This document shows, one piece after another, positions 40,219-52,510 of a stretch of 64,000 nucleotides of DNA. How positions within the stretch are numbered: the stretch's first letter is position 1; every line of letters begins with the position of its first letter. Made by a program: the position numbers and the translations under genes. Below the pieces are notes generated by a model. It was not told where the DNA came from. It worked only from the letters and a program-made list of their open reading frames with translations, and searched no databases. This DNA comes from Smittia aterrima (taxonomy: Eukaryota; Arthropoda; Insecta; Diptera; Chironomidae): assembly GCA_033063855.1 (NCBI GenBank), contig CP093831.1:19282001-19346000 (forward strand). The letters are read 5' to 3'.

Positions 40219-41461
40219 AGATCAAAAGAGTCTTATTGGGTCTATCGTCACAACTCCGTTGATGGTCATAGCTTCATTGTATTATGTAACAACCCATCAA
40301 ACGAATATCAACGTTCGACTAGCAGGCGAGAACCGAAAAGCAGAAGAAAAGATTAAGAATTTGATGAAGGAGAAAAAAAGCGCGTGCAATTTATTTCATT
40401 GGTATGCGCGGTTATTCTTCTTCTTGTGCATCGAAAACTCTAACGACGCGAGCAGAAACTCTGAAACACATCTTCGCATTTTGAGATGTTAATGAAGAAG
40501 AGAAGAAGAAGTCCATCTCGTTTTTAAAATTGTGATCAGCAGCAGTGCTTTGAAGGAGACTCGCAAAGGTTCTATGAGGAATATTTAATTTATTAGTTGG
40601 GGACTTAGACTCGAAACTTTCTGAGACCGAAAGTTTTCTCGATGGTGTGCGTATGAGTTCGATGCGATGCCGTGCCACGTAAATCAATTAGTTCATTTAA
40701 ATTTTAAATTAGCTTCGATTTTGAGGAGTTTTTGGGATGCAAAAGTGAGCGAGACTCTTGCGTGTGCTTGTTCAAGGATTTCAACGGCGTCTTAGAAGTG
40801 ACGACGTTTTCCTGTTTATTTAAAATTCCTTGGCTTATGCACGCAAAAGTAATAGAAATAGTTTGCACAACTGCAGATCCCGGATATCAAAGCGACACAT
40901 AAAAAATTATTACGTAATCAACTTATCAAGTTCTCCTTCTTCTTTCATCTCGAGATTACCATATCGAGTAGCTTATCCCTGCCAGCTAACTTAGTCTCAC
41001 ATAGGCTACTCAGAGAAGCCTTTCTCAATAACAAATGAAGCAGAAAACGCTTAGCTAAGAAAATAGAAAACTGTTTCTTATCGCTTCGTTTAAATGCAGT
41101 TTTTATCAGCAAAGCGTTACTCGCACGACGTTTTCATTGCAAAAATGTGTGAACACCTTCTGAGTTTGAGAATAAATTTCGCGAGTTTTGTATGTGTGTT
41201 ATCCGGTGAAATAGCAGCCAGCAACGCGTGTAGTCGAGATGGCAACGACTAAATTTAACGCGCTTCAGTTTTTTAAAGCCTCATGAAATTGACCTCGAAA
41301 TTTCGGCGAAAAAAACTTGCGTTTCATGTGTTTCGGCAAAATAATTTTGAGTTTTTTCATCTTCAATTGGCCTTGGCGAAAGTCACGATTGAATTTTATT
41401 TAATTGATCGCGCTTCCTGGTGAGGAACTGCAAAAGCCTTCGTGAGGTGCAATAAAATAAT

Positions 41462-41569
41462 CTAAGTCTCGCTTGATAAACTGCAATAAATCTTGCGGGT
41501 GCAACAAGAGATGTGATGCTCAAAGTCGCCTTGCAGCTCCGCCTCGAGATCTTTTGCCAGCTTGATCAT
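41462..41569 (-). other. Possible terminal exon or exon relic
   Basis: On the minus strand, an acceptor-like TTTTCCAACTGTTTGGCAG is followed at once by ATG and 35 codons before a stop. It begins MIKLAKDLEAELQGDFEHHI and is helical and charged. The first 14 codons mostly end in G or C. An upstream in-frame TAA lies just before the acceptor-like tract, so the frame starts here or is entered by splicing. I do not recognise the protein; a vague likeness to helical repeat segments of annexins is too weak to use. No companion exon was found to the right. Confidence 0.15.
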
Positions 41570-44500
41570 CTGCCAAACAGTTGGAAAAGTTTACGCAAGG
41601 CTTGAAGCTCGTGAAATTCATCGATTCACTCGAATTCTGACTTTGCTGCATTCAAGAAATTGAGAGATGAATATGAACCTTGCGCTAGTCAAAAGCAAGT
41701 TCGAGATAAGATAAAAAGCTTGCACGCTTATCTTGGATGCATCAATGTGCATGTTATCGCTAAAAGGCGAAACGCACGAATTTATTATTGCCCGCTCGTT
41801 TATGAAAATATATTTCCTTATCAACCGAGCGAGAAAACATTTTTCAAGAGCAAGTAGCATTGATAATGGCAATGTGAAAGCCGCAATGTCAAAGCTATCA
41901 AGTCGCACACCGAAAGAAAGATCGAATATTTCGCAAAGTGCTCTACGCACCTACACACTTCTGTGCGTAAAAATATGTGTCAAGGTTTCTTAATTTAGAT
42001 TCGATCACTTCCCGATTCATGTTTTTTTTCGCGATAGAGAAAACCCAGTAACCCAGTCGGGCATTGTATGCGTAGAACTTGCGTTAACACACGCACAATT
42101 TATTTATTTCTGTTTCTAATTTCGGCGACTGATGCCAAGTGTTGGTGAGAGGCTCGCAAAACTCATTCGTCTGGAAAGTCTTGTTATAGTTCTTTTTGCA
42201 TATATTCAAATATTTAATATTTATACGCAGACGAGTGTTGCCACATGAAGTTGGAGGGCTCTTGCGTTGCGTAAGCAACATCACTTTGATAAAAATGACT
42301 TTCAGGAAACCCCACATCGTCCCAGACGTCTGCGTTTTTTTTTTGTAGATTAATACCGTTGTTGTTTGTGTTCTTCATTTTTCGCTTTTTATCGTCGGCT
42401 GTTTAAAACTTATTCTACATAGAATTGAAATAAATATGCGTGAAGTTCGCTTATGATGTTGCGGCGAAAAAAAATTATTTCGTGAAGTTCTTTTTGTTCC
42501 TATTCGACTCGGCGGCCAAAACCGCGTCTGGACGATTTTAAATGCTGGTTGTATGAAACTTGAGATGAAACGCATCTCAAACTTTTTATTTTATTGAATA
42601 GCGAGATGGAGGAAGCGAACGTTTTTAAATCATTTACACTTCAACCACTATACAAGGTCAAGCTCGATGCAGTTCTACGATGAAGTAATTACTATGCATA
42701 ATATTTATTACACATAATCGAACAACATTCTCTGATAACGCTCGAACGATTGTTGGCCACAGATCGTGCACAGCTTCGGGTTAGAATCGCATTACAGGGC
42801 TTTGCGATTAAATAGACGAAGAATCTCTTCTTCTGCAATTGTGACAAGCTGAGAATCGTGAATGTTGAACATGAGAATCTTTGTCTCGATACAAGAAACG
42901 CAGACAGACAACGAACGGCTTTATCAGCTCCGGAACATCGAACAACGACGCTCGTATTCAAATTTCAACAAATATTCCCCCAAAGTTTGCGAAATTTAAA
43001 ATTTATTTATAAGTCGCTCTCGCACTGTGTGTGCGAGTTTTGTTTCGCAAAATTTTTTCATTTACGTTTCGATTTTATTTTTACATACGCGCATACGTAA
43101 TGCACACAATTTGATGCGATTACGAAAGAATATTTGCGACTCGAAATTGTGAAGTTTTTTTTTGTGGCGGAGCGCTTGAAATTAGCTATAAAGTTCCTGT
43201 CAACCTCCGTGTCGGTAGAGAATAGGTAATTAACGATTTGTAACTGAATTTGTGGAGATAACTGAGCATTGTTTAGAGGGACCGATGAATGTGATGTCTT
43301 GATCACGAGTAACCTTACGAGATTGACAAACAAAATTTATTAACGCCCGACAATGTCAATTGCTTCCTCTGCTTTTTTTTATAAACTCCCTGGAGTCCCC
43401 GCTCTTTTTATTGCGTACGAAACTTGTTCGGAACATGTCAGTTTCTCATTGCAAACTCAAATATTCATAAATCTAATTCATTTCCAATAAATCTTAATAA
43501 ATTCCGCACACAAACTCCTATCAGCTTTTGCATTCCTATTTCTTTTCCATTAGAAAAGCTTCAGAGTTTCGTTGGCGTAGAAATTTACGACTTTTCACAT
43601 CGCGATTTTCAATTATAATCTCCTCCGTTTCTTTACATATTTCTCTGCTCTCTTCTCGTTGCAGTCTCGCGAATTCGCAAGTTTTTTTCGCGGGGAAAAT
43701 AAAAAATGTGCACTTTTAAAAATAGTTTTGCGAGATAGTGGACTTTCAAGTCGGGAGAATGCTAATGAATATTAATTTTTTCGTTACAGTAAAGTTTAAG
43801 TCTTGCCAGAAGTGTCGGCAGATAGATATTGATTTATTTATAAAGTGAAGCGAAACAGAATTTACTCACTTATCGCATTTGCAGTTTCTTTTCACTCGCA
43901 CTCAATCCATCCGACGCGCGCGGACCTAATTACTTTTAATCCTGATCAAACGTCATCATATTTAAAGTCACTTTCAAGTTTTTCTTCTCGTTTCCTCTCT
44001 TCACTCGGTACGCGCCAAACGATTCGCAACTTGCTCGTCGCGTGTTTTATAATTAATCGTGATGGTCTCTTAGCACAATTAATCCAATAAATTGCAACAT
44101 ATGTATCAGACGAAGGAAAAGTTGCTGTGTTGAGACTTCTTCGACTTGCTGAAATGCAAATGTTTATTCAAGAAACTCAGATGTCTCTGTTTGTAAGAAA
44201 CTTGCTGCAGATCTGCCAGAAATGCGTTGGCAAGAAAAAGAAGAAGTGACAGCAAAGAGTTTCGTATCGAAACTTGTATTCATTCATTTTGACTGTCAAT
44301 GTCAAGTATGAAATACTAAATATACGCCGCGTACACACTTGAAAGTCCGCGTTAGTGTGTGTCGTTGGCTCGCGATTTAAAATATATGAAGTTGAAGTAA
44401 AAAAAATGTATAACACATTGGACGGCCGAAGTGATTTTTATTGCAAATTGCAAAACTATTTTTTCTTTATTTTCTCCACGATGAAGTAATAAATTATCAA

Positions 44501-47500
44501 AGCAACGACATTGACAGTGGAGCTACAATGGTGACTAGTCTTTCAATAGAAAATTCTTCATGACAAACGATTCATACATTTCCTGATTCAAACATCTAGT
44601 TACCTTAGACATTAGCGGGTAATAGAATATTTTCATATATCATCACTTGAGACATTGAACTGATAAGAAAATAAAACATTTATCACGACGCCTCCGAAGT
44701 TGAATTCCGCGTGCAGTTTAGATTGTCAACGCGTTGCAACGATGGCGAGTCTCAGATAGAAAGCAGATAGCGCGGGAAGTCTTCAAATATCACGAAGCTA
44801 AGCTCGACGCAACATGAGAAAGAAAAGTCGATGAACGGGATTTCGACTTTTCGCCAATAAATTAGTCGCCGCCATAGAGCGAGTTGAGATGCAAAAACAA
44901 ATCGTATCTGTAATTATTTGATTATTAATTACACAAACTCTCCTCAAGCACAAACGGCTAATAAATAGTTCACTTCCCCGATCAAATAACTTATAAATCC
45001 GGATTATGGAGCAAAGGCTTTGGCCGGCGCACCACTAAGCAACAGAGAGAAATATTAATCACTATTAAATGTAAAATGATGTTTTATTTTCTCGTTTTTC
45101 GAATCTCGCTTTAATGACTAATACTCGCAATCAACATTTTTACCCACACGCTTCATTTTTCGCGCTCCACTCTGATATTTGTCGTTTAATTAACGGCATC
45201 GAGCGGAAAGTATGCTAGAACATGAAATTTACGCTTTAAACAACTCGCCTCGACCCATCTCGTTACAATTTAGAAATAATGTGCTTTGCACAATGTATTA
45301 CTATTTGCGATCAACGGGACGGAATAGGAGGTTTTTAAGATTCAACGGATTGAAGAAATCCGATGTTTTAGGACAGCATGCGTGGACTGTAATTATCCAA
45401 TGAGTTATTGAACGACAATTAGAAGAAGAAATCGTTTGATCAGTTGCGTAAAGAATAAGATTGCAAAGCTTTCAACAATTTACAAGTTCCACAGAAAGAA
45501 TTCTCTAATCGCAAATAAATTCTTCGGCCTCGGCATCATCAACATAAATTAATTATAATACATTGGTTTGTTCGCTTGTTGGAAAAGCTCTCCACTTGTT
45601 GATAAAATCTAATTCAAAGATCTCAGGAAATTTCAATTCCATCAGCGTGCTGATCCCTCGTTTCGTGTACGTACAATTTTTTTTTGCCTAGAAGACAAAT
45701 AGTGGAGATTATAGATGACGAATGGTTAGGAGGCTACGAATGTTCACAATCGAAGTTTCTCCATAAATGTTGTTTCAGTTGTTTTAGAAAACAATACGAA
45801 AAAATTATAAAATTCACATAAAAATGTTCTGTTTCTCTACCTCTTTGCATTTTATATCTTTGCTCTTCGACGCTGTTGCTTTGCTCTGCAAGCGATTTAA
45901 CATTTCTTGATATGAATCATGTGTGTGTTTCTTGCATTGAAATTTATTGCTCTTATTATTTGAGTCGCCGTTTTACAGTTTACAGGAACGGAATCAAAAA
46001 TTTTCACCCTAAAAATGTGTGCAAGGTTGATGTTCTGAAACGTTTTGAATTTTCTCATTCATTCACCAAAGTATCCTCTGTCCTATATAAGTTAATTAAA
46101 ATTTATTGTTAGTTTTTTCAAACGGAGAGCAAACCTGTAGACAATAAATTATACTGGTAATTATGTATAGTTTCGCCTTTTCCTCGACAAACATAAAATT
46201 TCTCAATTTTTTACTTGAAGAATGCAAAATGCAATCGTTACGAAAGTCTCACGAATGAGCTGTTTCTATGGAGAATGTGGCAATTGTGTGCATAAACTTA
46301 TGACGCGGGGACACATTAAATGTCAAATGCGCAAAGTTTCTTTTACATAGAAAATCATGCATAATTATAATTAACAAGCACGCGCTGGAATACAGATCGA
46401 CGTGTAAGCAAACAGCAAATAAAATGATTTTTACTGTCATTTTAATTAGAATTAGCAGGTTGGCGATACACGCGCAACACTTTGCTCTTCCTCAATTGCT
46501 AAAAATCTCGTTAAATTCTTAAGCCCATGTCGATTTGCAATTACGAAAACTGTTTAAACAGCTGTCGTTTGTGAAATTTCTTTCTTTGCACGCCAAAAGC
46601 ACCAAAATTCTCGCGCGCGGCATCGTCGATGTGGGTGTGAGAGAATTGCAATCGCAGCTCATCTAACTTCATATGAAAAATTGCATTCGTCGCAATTACG
46701 AGCTTCGAATAGTTTTTTTTTCTATTCTCGTTGAAGAGATCTATTTTCAACCGCGTATCATTTGAATGAACGAACGTCGCGCTTTTGTTGTAGGTGGTGC
46801 ACGATGTAGATGTGCCCTTCATTTGATAGTTTGCACTGCAAAAAAATAATCATCTCGTCGGTGGTTGCCAGTAGACTATTCAAAGGCTTTATTTGATTAA
46901 AATAAACGCGGTTGACGCGCGCGAGTTCAGGGGATGTGAATGATCTTTTGATTATCCGGAATGATAGTTGCGTAATCCCTCCGCGGCGCATCATCCTAAT
47001 TGTCTCTTGATTGTCTCGATGCGAAAGTGTGCAGACGAATTGCAATGTTTGTGCAATCAAGTTCACTTAATTTATTTCGCCAGCAAGTGAACGAGTGAGG
47101 GAGTCGAGTAAAAAATCCCATATCGAGTCGTATGTACTTTTTTGTTGTCTAAAAGCGATCAAACACTTTTTTCCTCACAAAATTTCGATGAGACTTGACG
47201 AGAGTAAGCTCTAAGCCTCTATGCATAATTAAATGTGCAGTTTATTTATAAAACAGATTTGTGTGATTTTTTTGTGCTTCGCGCGCGGCATCGCTGCAAT
47301 TTGGCGTGATATTTATGCATGTTAACACACGAATTATTTTTTTGCGGCGAGAAGTGCAGTTGTGTGATGATGCCACGAATTGAGAAGAAGAAATAAGAGT
47401 ACACAAGAGGAAAAGGGGAATAAAAATAATAATAAAAACGCATACTCATTGCCAAGGTCGCAGATCGCTGAATGTCGTCCGCATCATCATAATCGCATCG

Positions 47501-47628
47501 CAGCGAACGGCAACTGTTTGTGTTGGTGCATCGTTGAGAGATGAAATGTGCAAAATCGGATCGCGAAATAATTTAAACTTTCAAATCAAATTCATTTGAA
47601 TTTCAACGAACGCGAAGAAATTCTTAAG
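41570..47628. other. Noncoding AT-rich DNA with CGCGCG patches
   Basis: No gene is recognised. Short CGCGCG-containing words occur at about 43915, 46611, 46915 and 47279. The 15-base word TCGCGCGCGGCATCG is repeated exactly at 46611 and 47279. Confidence 0.6.
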
Positions 47629-47782
47629 TATAAGACGACAGTTCCACACATCAGCAGTTCCAATCCACCACTTGACGGTCGAGGCTAAATTTATTTTCAT
47701 TATCGTGAAGTGATTCGTCCGCAAGTGTCTGAACTTAAAATCTAACGCACTCCGCAGAGATTAATCAACTTTTGTTCGCGAG
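47629..47782 (+). promoter_or_regulatory. Possible core promoter and untranslated first exon
   Basis: TATAAG at 47629 is followed 20-30 bases later by CATCAGCAGTTCC, which resembles a dipteran initiator (TCAGT-like). About 130 bases of stop-rich, UTR-like sequence then end in GCGAG|GTGAAA, a usable donor at 47783. If real, this would be an untranslated exon on the + strand, splicing about 7.5 kb downstream to the acceptor just before the BTB start codon. The downstream GGTCG is about three bases from the ideal DPE position, so core-promoter support is partial. This is inference from pattern only. Confidence 0.22.
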
Positions 47783-50700
47783 GTGAAAAGTGGAAAGTGC
47801 TACAATCGAAAAAAAAAAGTTTCAACCTAGAGATACAATATTTTGTAACGAATATAATTTGACCAAAACTTTAGTCAAATCACAACAATTTAATTAAGGT
47901 TTGATCGATGTTTAATTAAAATTCTATTTATTGTTTCTTTCAAAACTCAAAAATTATTATTTCAAAAAGTCCTACTCGTCAAGCCAATCATTAAGTTTCA
48001 ACTCTAAACCAAATGTATTAATTTTTTTAAATCCAAGAAAAATGATTTCTAAACGTAGCAGTAGAATTTTTTTCATCTTTTGCTCTTTATCAACGTGAAA
48101 ATTTTTAATAGTATATGACGTTCTTTCGCTACGAAGTGTGAGACTTTGTGAAAGCTTTGCGAGTTTATTTTATTTCGTTGCCAGAATGCCTTCATCCGCA
48201 AATGGCTGTTGACTATGCGAGTGTTCACGAGTGGTTTAGAACGACGGCTTTGTGATTTAGAGAGCTACTATGAACTCTGTTTTCGACGAAAGCAAAAAAA
48301 AATGTTTGACATTCTCAAACTTTGAATTCCAAAATCTTTTTTTATTGCGCTCGCATGCAATTCTGAAATCAACGGAACGAAAAATGAATAAAAAAAACTT
48401 AAGCGAAAAGTCAAACGGCCAGATGGCTTGCCAAAAATTCATTTTCGCTCCCCTACGAACGCAATAATCATTTGCAAACAGCATAATGCAATTGTTTAGA
48501 AACAGCCCAAAAAAAAACTTCTGTTTAGACGCTGATTCCGATGTTAAAGCAAGGAGAAAAAAAAATGTTCAAGGCGAATGGAAAGGAAATTGTTAGATAT
48601 CCTTTAACGTTTCGGGGTTGTCGAAGTAAACAGCGAGCAAATGCAACGAAAAAAATTACCATTGCAAATTAAACTCAAATCTACTTGTTCAATTGTCCGC
48701 GCATATTCCAAATGCCTTGTTTAAAGTATTTCTCTTCCTCCTCTCCCGCTCGCCTTCATGTAGCTTGCAATTGAAAATTAATTATTTCCTTCAAAAAGCC
48801 AAAGCGATAAAAGAAATAATGCGAATAGAAAAATTGTTTTTTTTTTCACTCGCTCGGCTGAGTTGCTTCGTAAAGTACGTTTTATTGCAACGAACGAAAA
48901 TTATCCCACAGAAATGTGCATTTTTCTTCATTTATTGCGGTGAGACTTTCAGCGAGTCACGTCCATAGCAATCAAAGAAATATCTCTTAATTAAAGATTC
49001 GTTTCATTCAGTGGACGGGTGTGTGAACATTTAAACTTTTCCCAAAACTTTCGGGTGATGCATGCGAATTGCTCTTTATTGCTTTTTCTTTTTTGACCGT
49101 GACATTGAAATGAAAGTGAGAATTCGAAATTCTTTCACGCCTTTGAGCCCACCTGCTTGCATTTGCCTTGAAACTAACTAGAGGATCAACTCAATCATAT
49201 GTGAAATTTAAATGTTTCTTCAATTGCCCCTTTTTCACTTTTTAATTTGCCAACAAGAACAAGAAGAAATGTTCGCAATTGCATTGCACAGACGATGCGC
49301 GTTATGTAATTGAAGTATATATATCATACATTTGGCCACGTGTTGCCGTTCTCATTGTGCAATAAAGAGCATATGCACAATTACGATGCACAGAGCGTAT
49401 AATGCAAGTCGCTTCAATTAAGACAAGGCCTTCTTCCGCTCAAAGCTTCTTCTTCTATTTCGGTGCGTCGAGGCGAATGATGGAGAAGCGAACGTCTTTT
49501 GCTTTATCTTCGCTGCATTTTTATGTTTGCACTTAGCCACTTACGCAATGCAACAGCTCACGAACAATGAGCGCGTGTAACTTTCAATGAAACTTTGTGG
49601 GCTGCGACAATTCACAGCCAGAGAACTTCTCGAGAATCTTTTCAAGATCTCGCTGTCACGTTTCGCTTCATTGTAACGAAAATCAATTCAATGAATCAGG
49701 AAACGGCGAAGGAGAAAAACGTTCGACTGTGGCTTGTTGGCAGCCTCACGTTTGTATATGAATCTTCGCCAAAGCTTCGAACTTAATTAGATTACGAATT
49801 ATGTTCAACGGCCAAAACTGAAAAGCTCTCTGCTGCATTTGAGAATATTTTAACTTATTTTTACACTGTGAACTTAGGATTTGAAGCCAAAACTTTTATA
49901 TTTCATACAATCAATTCGAACTGTGAAGATGTCAAGCATCTGAGTTCCATTATAAAAAAAAGATTTTGTGTTGGATTCTTTCTTTCCTTTCTATCATTTT
50001 GAAATGTGCCTGCAAGTGCGCACGATGCAATAAAATATTCTCGAAGTGAATGAAATATGCGCAGAGACGATCAGATAAATCATGCGCTACAAATGTATGT
50101 TTTATTATTACGCAATAAACAATTATTCATTGGCGGAATTGCACTGACACACACGCGCGACTTGTTTAGATGCTTTTGTGCAATGTTTTTTTTTTATTTG
50201 GAGTGGAAGATTTTATTATTATAAACTCGCTAAATAATTTTATTGCGCTTCACTCGCATGAGCTGCCTCGCGTACTCATATCACACACAGCATCCCATTC
50301 AACATGCATGTAAGGCGAGTTTGCATTTGATTGTGCAACGTAACCTTGCGTTTTCCATCCGTCGCTTTGTAAAAGTCACAAACGAAACGTAGATCTTTTG
50401 TAAAATTTGCGAAACAAGGTTTTCCTCGTTCGCGTTTTGCTTCCACATGCCACCCAGTTAGGGACTCGCTCGCTTGCTCGCACGTTCGCTGGTTGGTTGC
50501 TTGAGAGCTCTTTTTCTCTACCGCTAATTACCGTTCATTTGCACGGAGATAAATCTATCAATAAATTGCTAATGTCGCATTGCCGACTATCACGAGAAAC
50601 AACAAAGCCGAGGCGAAATTATCTGGCAAACATACCGCGAAAATAAAAAGTTTCAAACTATTGTACATTAATTCTGTTCGAGCCAACAAGCCGTTGCATA

Positions 50701-52084
50701 AACAATTAATAATCTTAGAATTTCACATACTGACGCAATTGAATCGCCACAAATTGCTACGGTCGCCTTAAACGCACTGAAATATATCGTGACTTACAAA
50801 GTTAGAGAGTAGAAAGATTTCTTAAGTGTTCATAAATAAACTTTGAAGCAATCAATTTTCTTTATCAAAATCATGAGAAGTCAATAAGTGCCCAACATTA
50901 CTAGAGTGACAATTATTTCTCTCCCTAACGTTTCGAAGCTTTTGAAATTTACGCTTGCGCAAATTTCCATTGTGTTCATTACTATGACATTTTATAGCGA
51001 TCTTTATCGATCGCGCTGCACTTCAGATGCGATAAAAAGCAATTACAAAGCATTGCATGTGTCAAGGTACACAGTTTTATTCCGTGGTGTTCGCTCATAG
51101 TTAAAGGTTAGAGCATAAATTGAATTCGCTGGGAAGAGGAAAATATGAAAAGCATTGGAGAGTTTCCTGGTGTGAAAGATTTTTTATTAGAAAGTATGGG
51201 AAAGATTTGTAAGTTAAGTCAGATCGTATCTTGGTTCAATATTCTAAAGAGTGAATCTTATAATGACATCATTCAAGAATTACTTCAAGAAAAACTCTAA
51301 TTGATATTTTAAGTTTTTCTTCTCTCTATTCATGAGCATTTTCCGTTTTCTGTCATCTCCAACTATAAACTCATTTTAGCCTTCGAAGTTCGAACCATAA
51401 ATAACGAGCGATTTTTTTCTTCTAATACTTGGTAATTTTTCACAAGTTATTAATTTATTTCCACTTTTCCGGAGTGCATCGGCAGAATCGAGTAGATTAT
51501 AGAAGACGTCATAAGTCTGCTTTATATTTATCAAGACCGTATGACACACATAAATTTGTATTCTAATTTGAATGCAATAGCAAATCTTTTATAGGTTTTT
51601 GTAATAACAATAATTTTATGTTCTCCGTTTGCGGCAAAGAACGGAGAGCTTACAACGAAACGAAAAATGATAAAAATGTGCCTTAAGCCTTAATGCTTTT
51701 CTTCTTAAACTCCGTTTGCACAACAAATCGCTTTCAGCTTGAACGAGATCAAAATTATACACATTACGAACATGTAGAGAAGTTGCGCGTGGAACTGCCA
51801 AAGCACTTACTCAACCAAACTGTTCTTATGCAAATTTGGGTGGACAATGACGTTGCGTGATTGTCGGTTGCGGAACACAAATCAATTCAATATCAAATGT
51901 TCTCCCTCTCGCCTTGACAGTGCACAAGTTCTTTATTGAGACAATCGCCCGTTGCTTGCTCGTTCACTGCTGTAAGTTTCTTAATCTCGTTCTCTCGCTC
52001 TCTCTCTTTTCGTTGTCCCAACGCGAACAAATCGACTTGGCTCGGCTGCAATAAAAACGCAAATAAACAAATATCGTTATTAAT

Positions 52085-52510
52085 ATGAATTATAAAATAA
52101 GAAATAATGTTTTTCCTTTCGCAATTATTGCCTTGTACTTAGTGCCTACATTTGCTTCTTGCCCTCCGTTCCACGTTACAATTTCTCATATCTTCCGAGA
52201 GCATTCATGTTTATGCTTAGCTTCAATGCCCTGCGCTCGCAATATTATTCATTTTCCGCTGCCTTTTACATCGCCAATCGATATGAACACATTTATTGTA
52301 TGTAGATCACTGTTGAATCGGCTGGCTTGCTGTTGCCGCTGTTGCTGCTGCGGAGAGAAGAGAGAAGAAATGAAATTATGTGAAGCGTTACAATCATTTT
52401 CTGGATGGTGTATTGCGTTTTACATTGACGTAGATCAAGGACGCCACCGAGAAAGTTTGTTCCTAATTTTATTAAATGTATTGGTATTTTTGATCTCGTT
52501 TCCGACATAA
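52085..52510 (+). CDS. Weak candidate: 141-residue single-exon ORF with signal-peptide-like start
   Basis: An ATG opens a 141-codon frame. A basic start (NYKIRNN) is followed by a hydrophobic run (about residues 9-24) ending in FASC, as in a secreted protein. The middle is cysteine-rich, but its CCC-rich part comes from a CTG/TTG-type triplet repeat at 52327-52350. No domain is recognisable. Random sequence of this composition would give a frame this long in a 64-kb window fairly often (my estimate is roughly one in four). No promoter or poly(A) signal stands out. It is probably chance. Confidence 0.12.
   Translation: MNYKIRNNVFPFAIIALYLVPTFASCPPFHVTISHIFREHSCLCLASMPCARNIIHFPLPFTSPIDMNTFIVCRSLLNRLACCCRCCCCGEKREEMKLCEALQSFSGWCIAFYIDVDQGRHRESLFLILLNVLVFLISFPT
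52327..52350 (+). repeat. CTG/TTG triplet microsatellite
   Basis: Imperfect TTGCTGTTGCCGCTGTTGCTG run. It produces the Cys-rich stretch of the overlapping frame. Confidence 0.65.

Larger units (their letters stand above)
34108..41461. other. Noncoding AT-rich DNA
   Basis: No gene is recognised. A GC-richer segment at 35160-35370 has a 72-codon reverse frame without a known domain. A CGT-triplet microsatellite lies at 36634, long A-rich tracts at 38740-38860, and a 17-base tandem duplication at 40185-40218. Confidence 0.6.
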
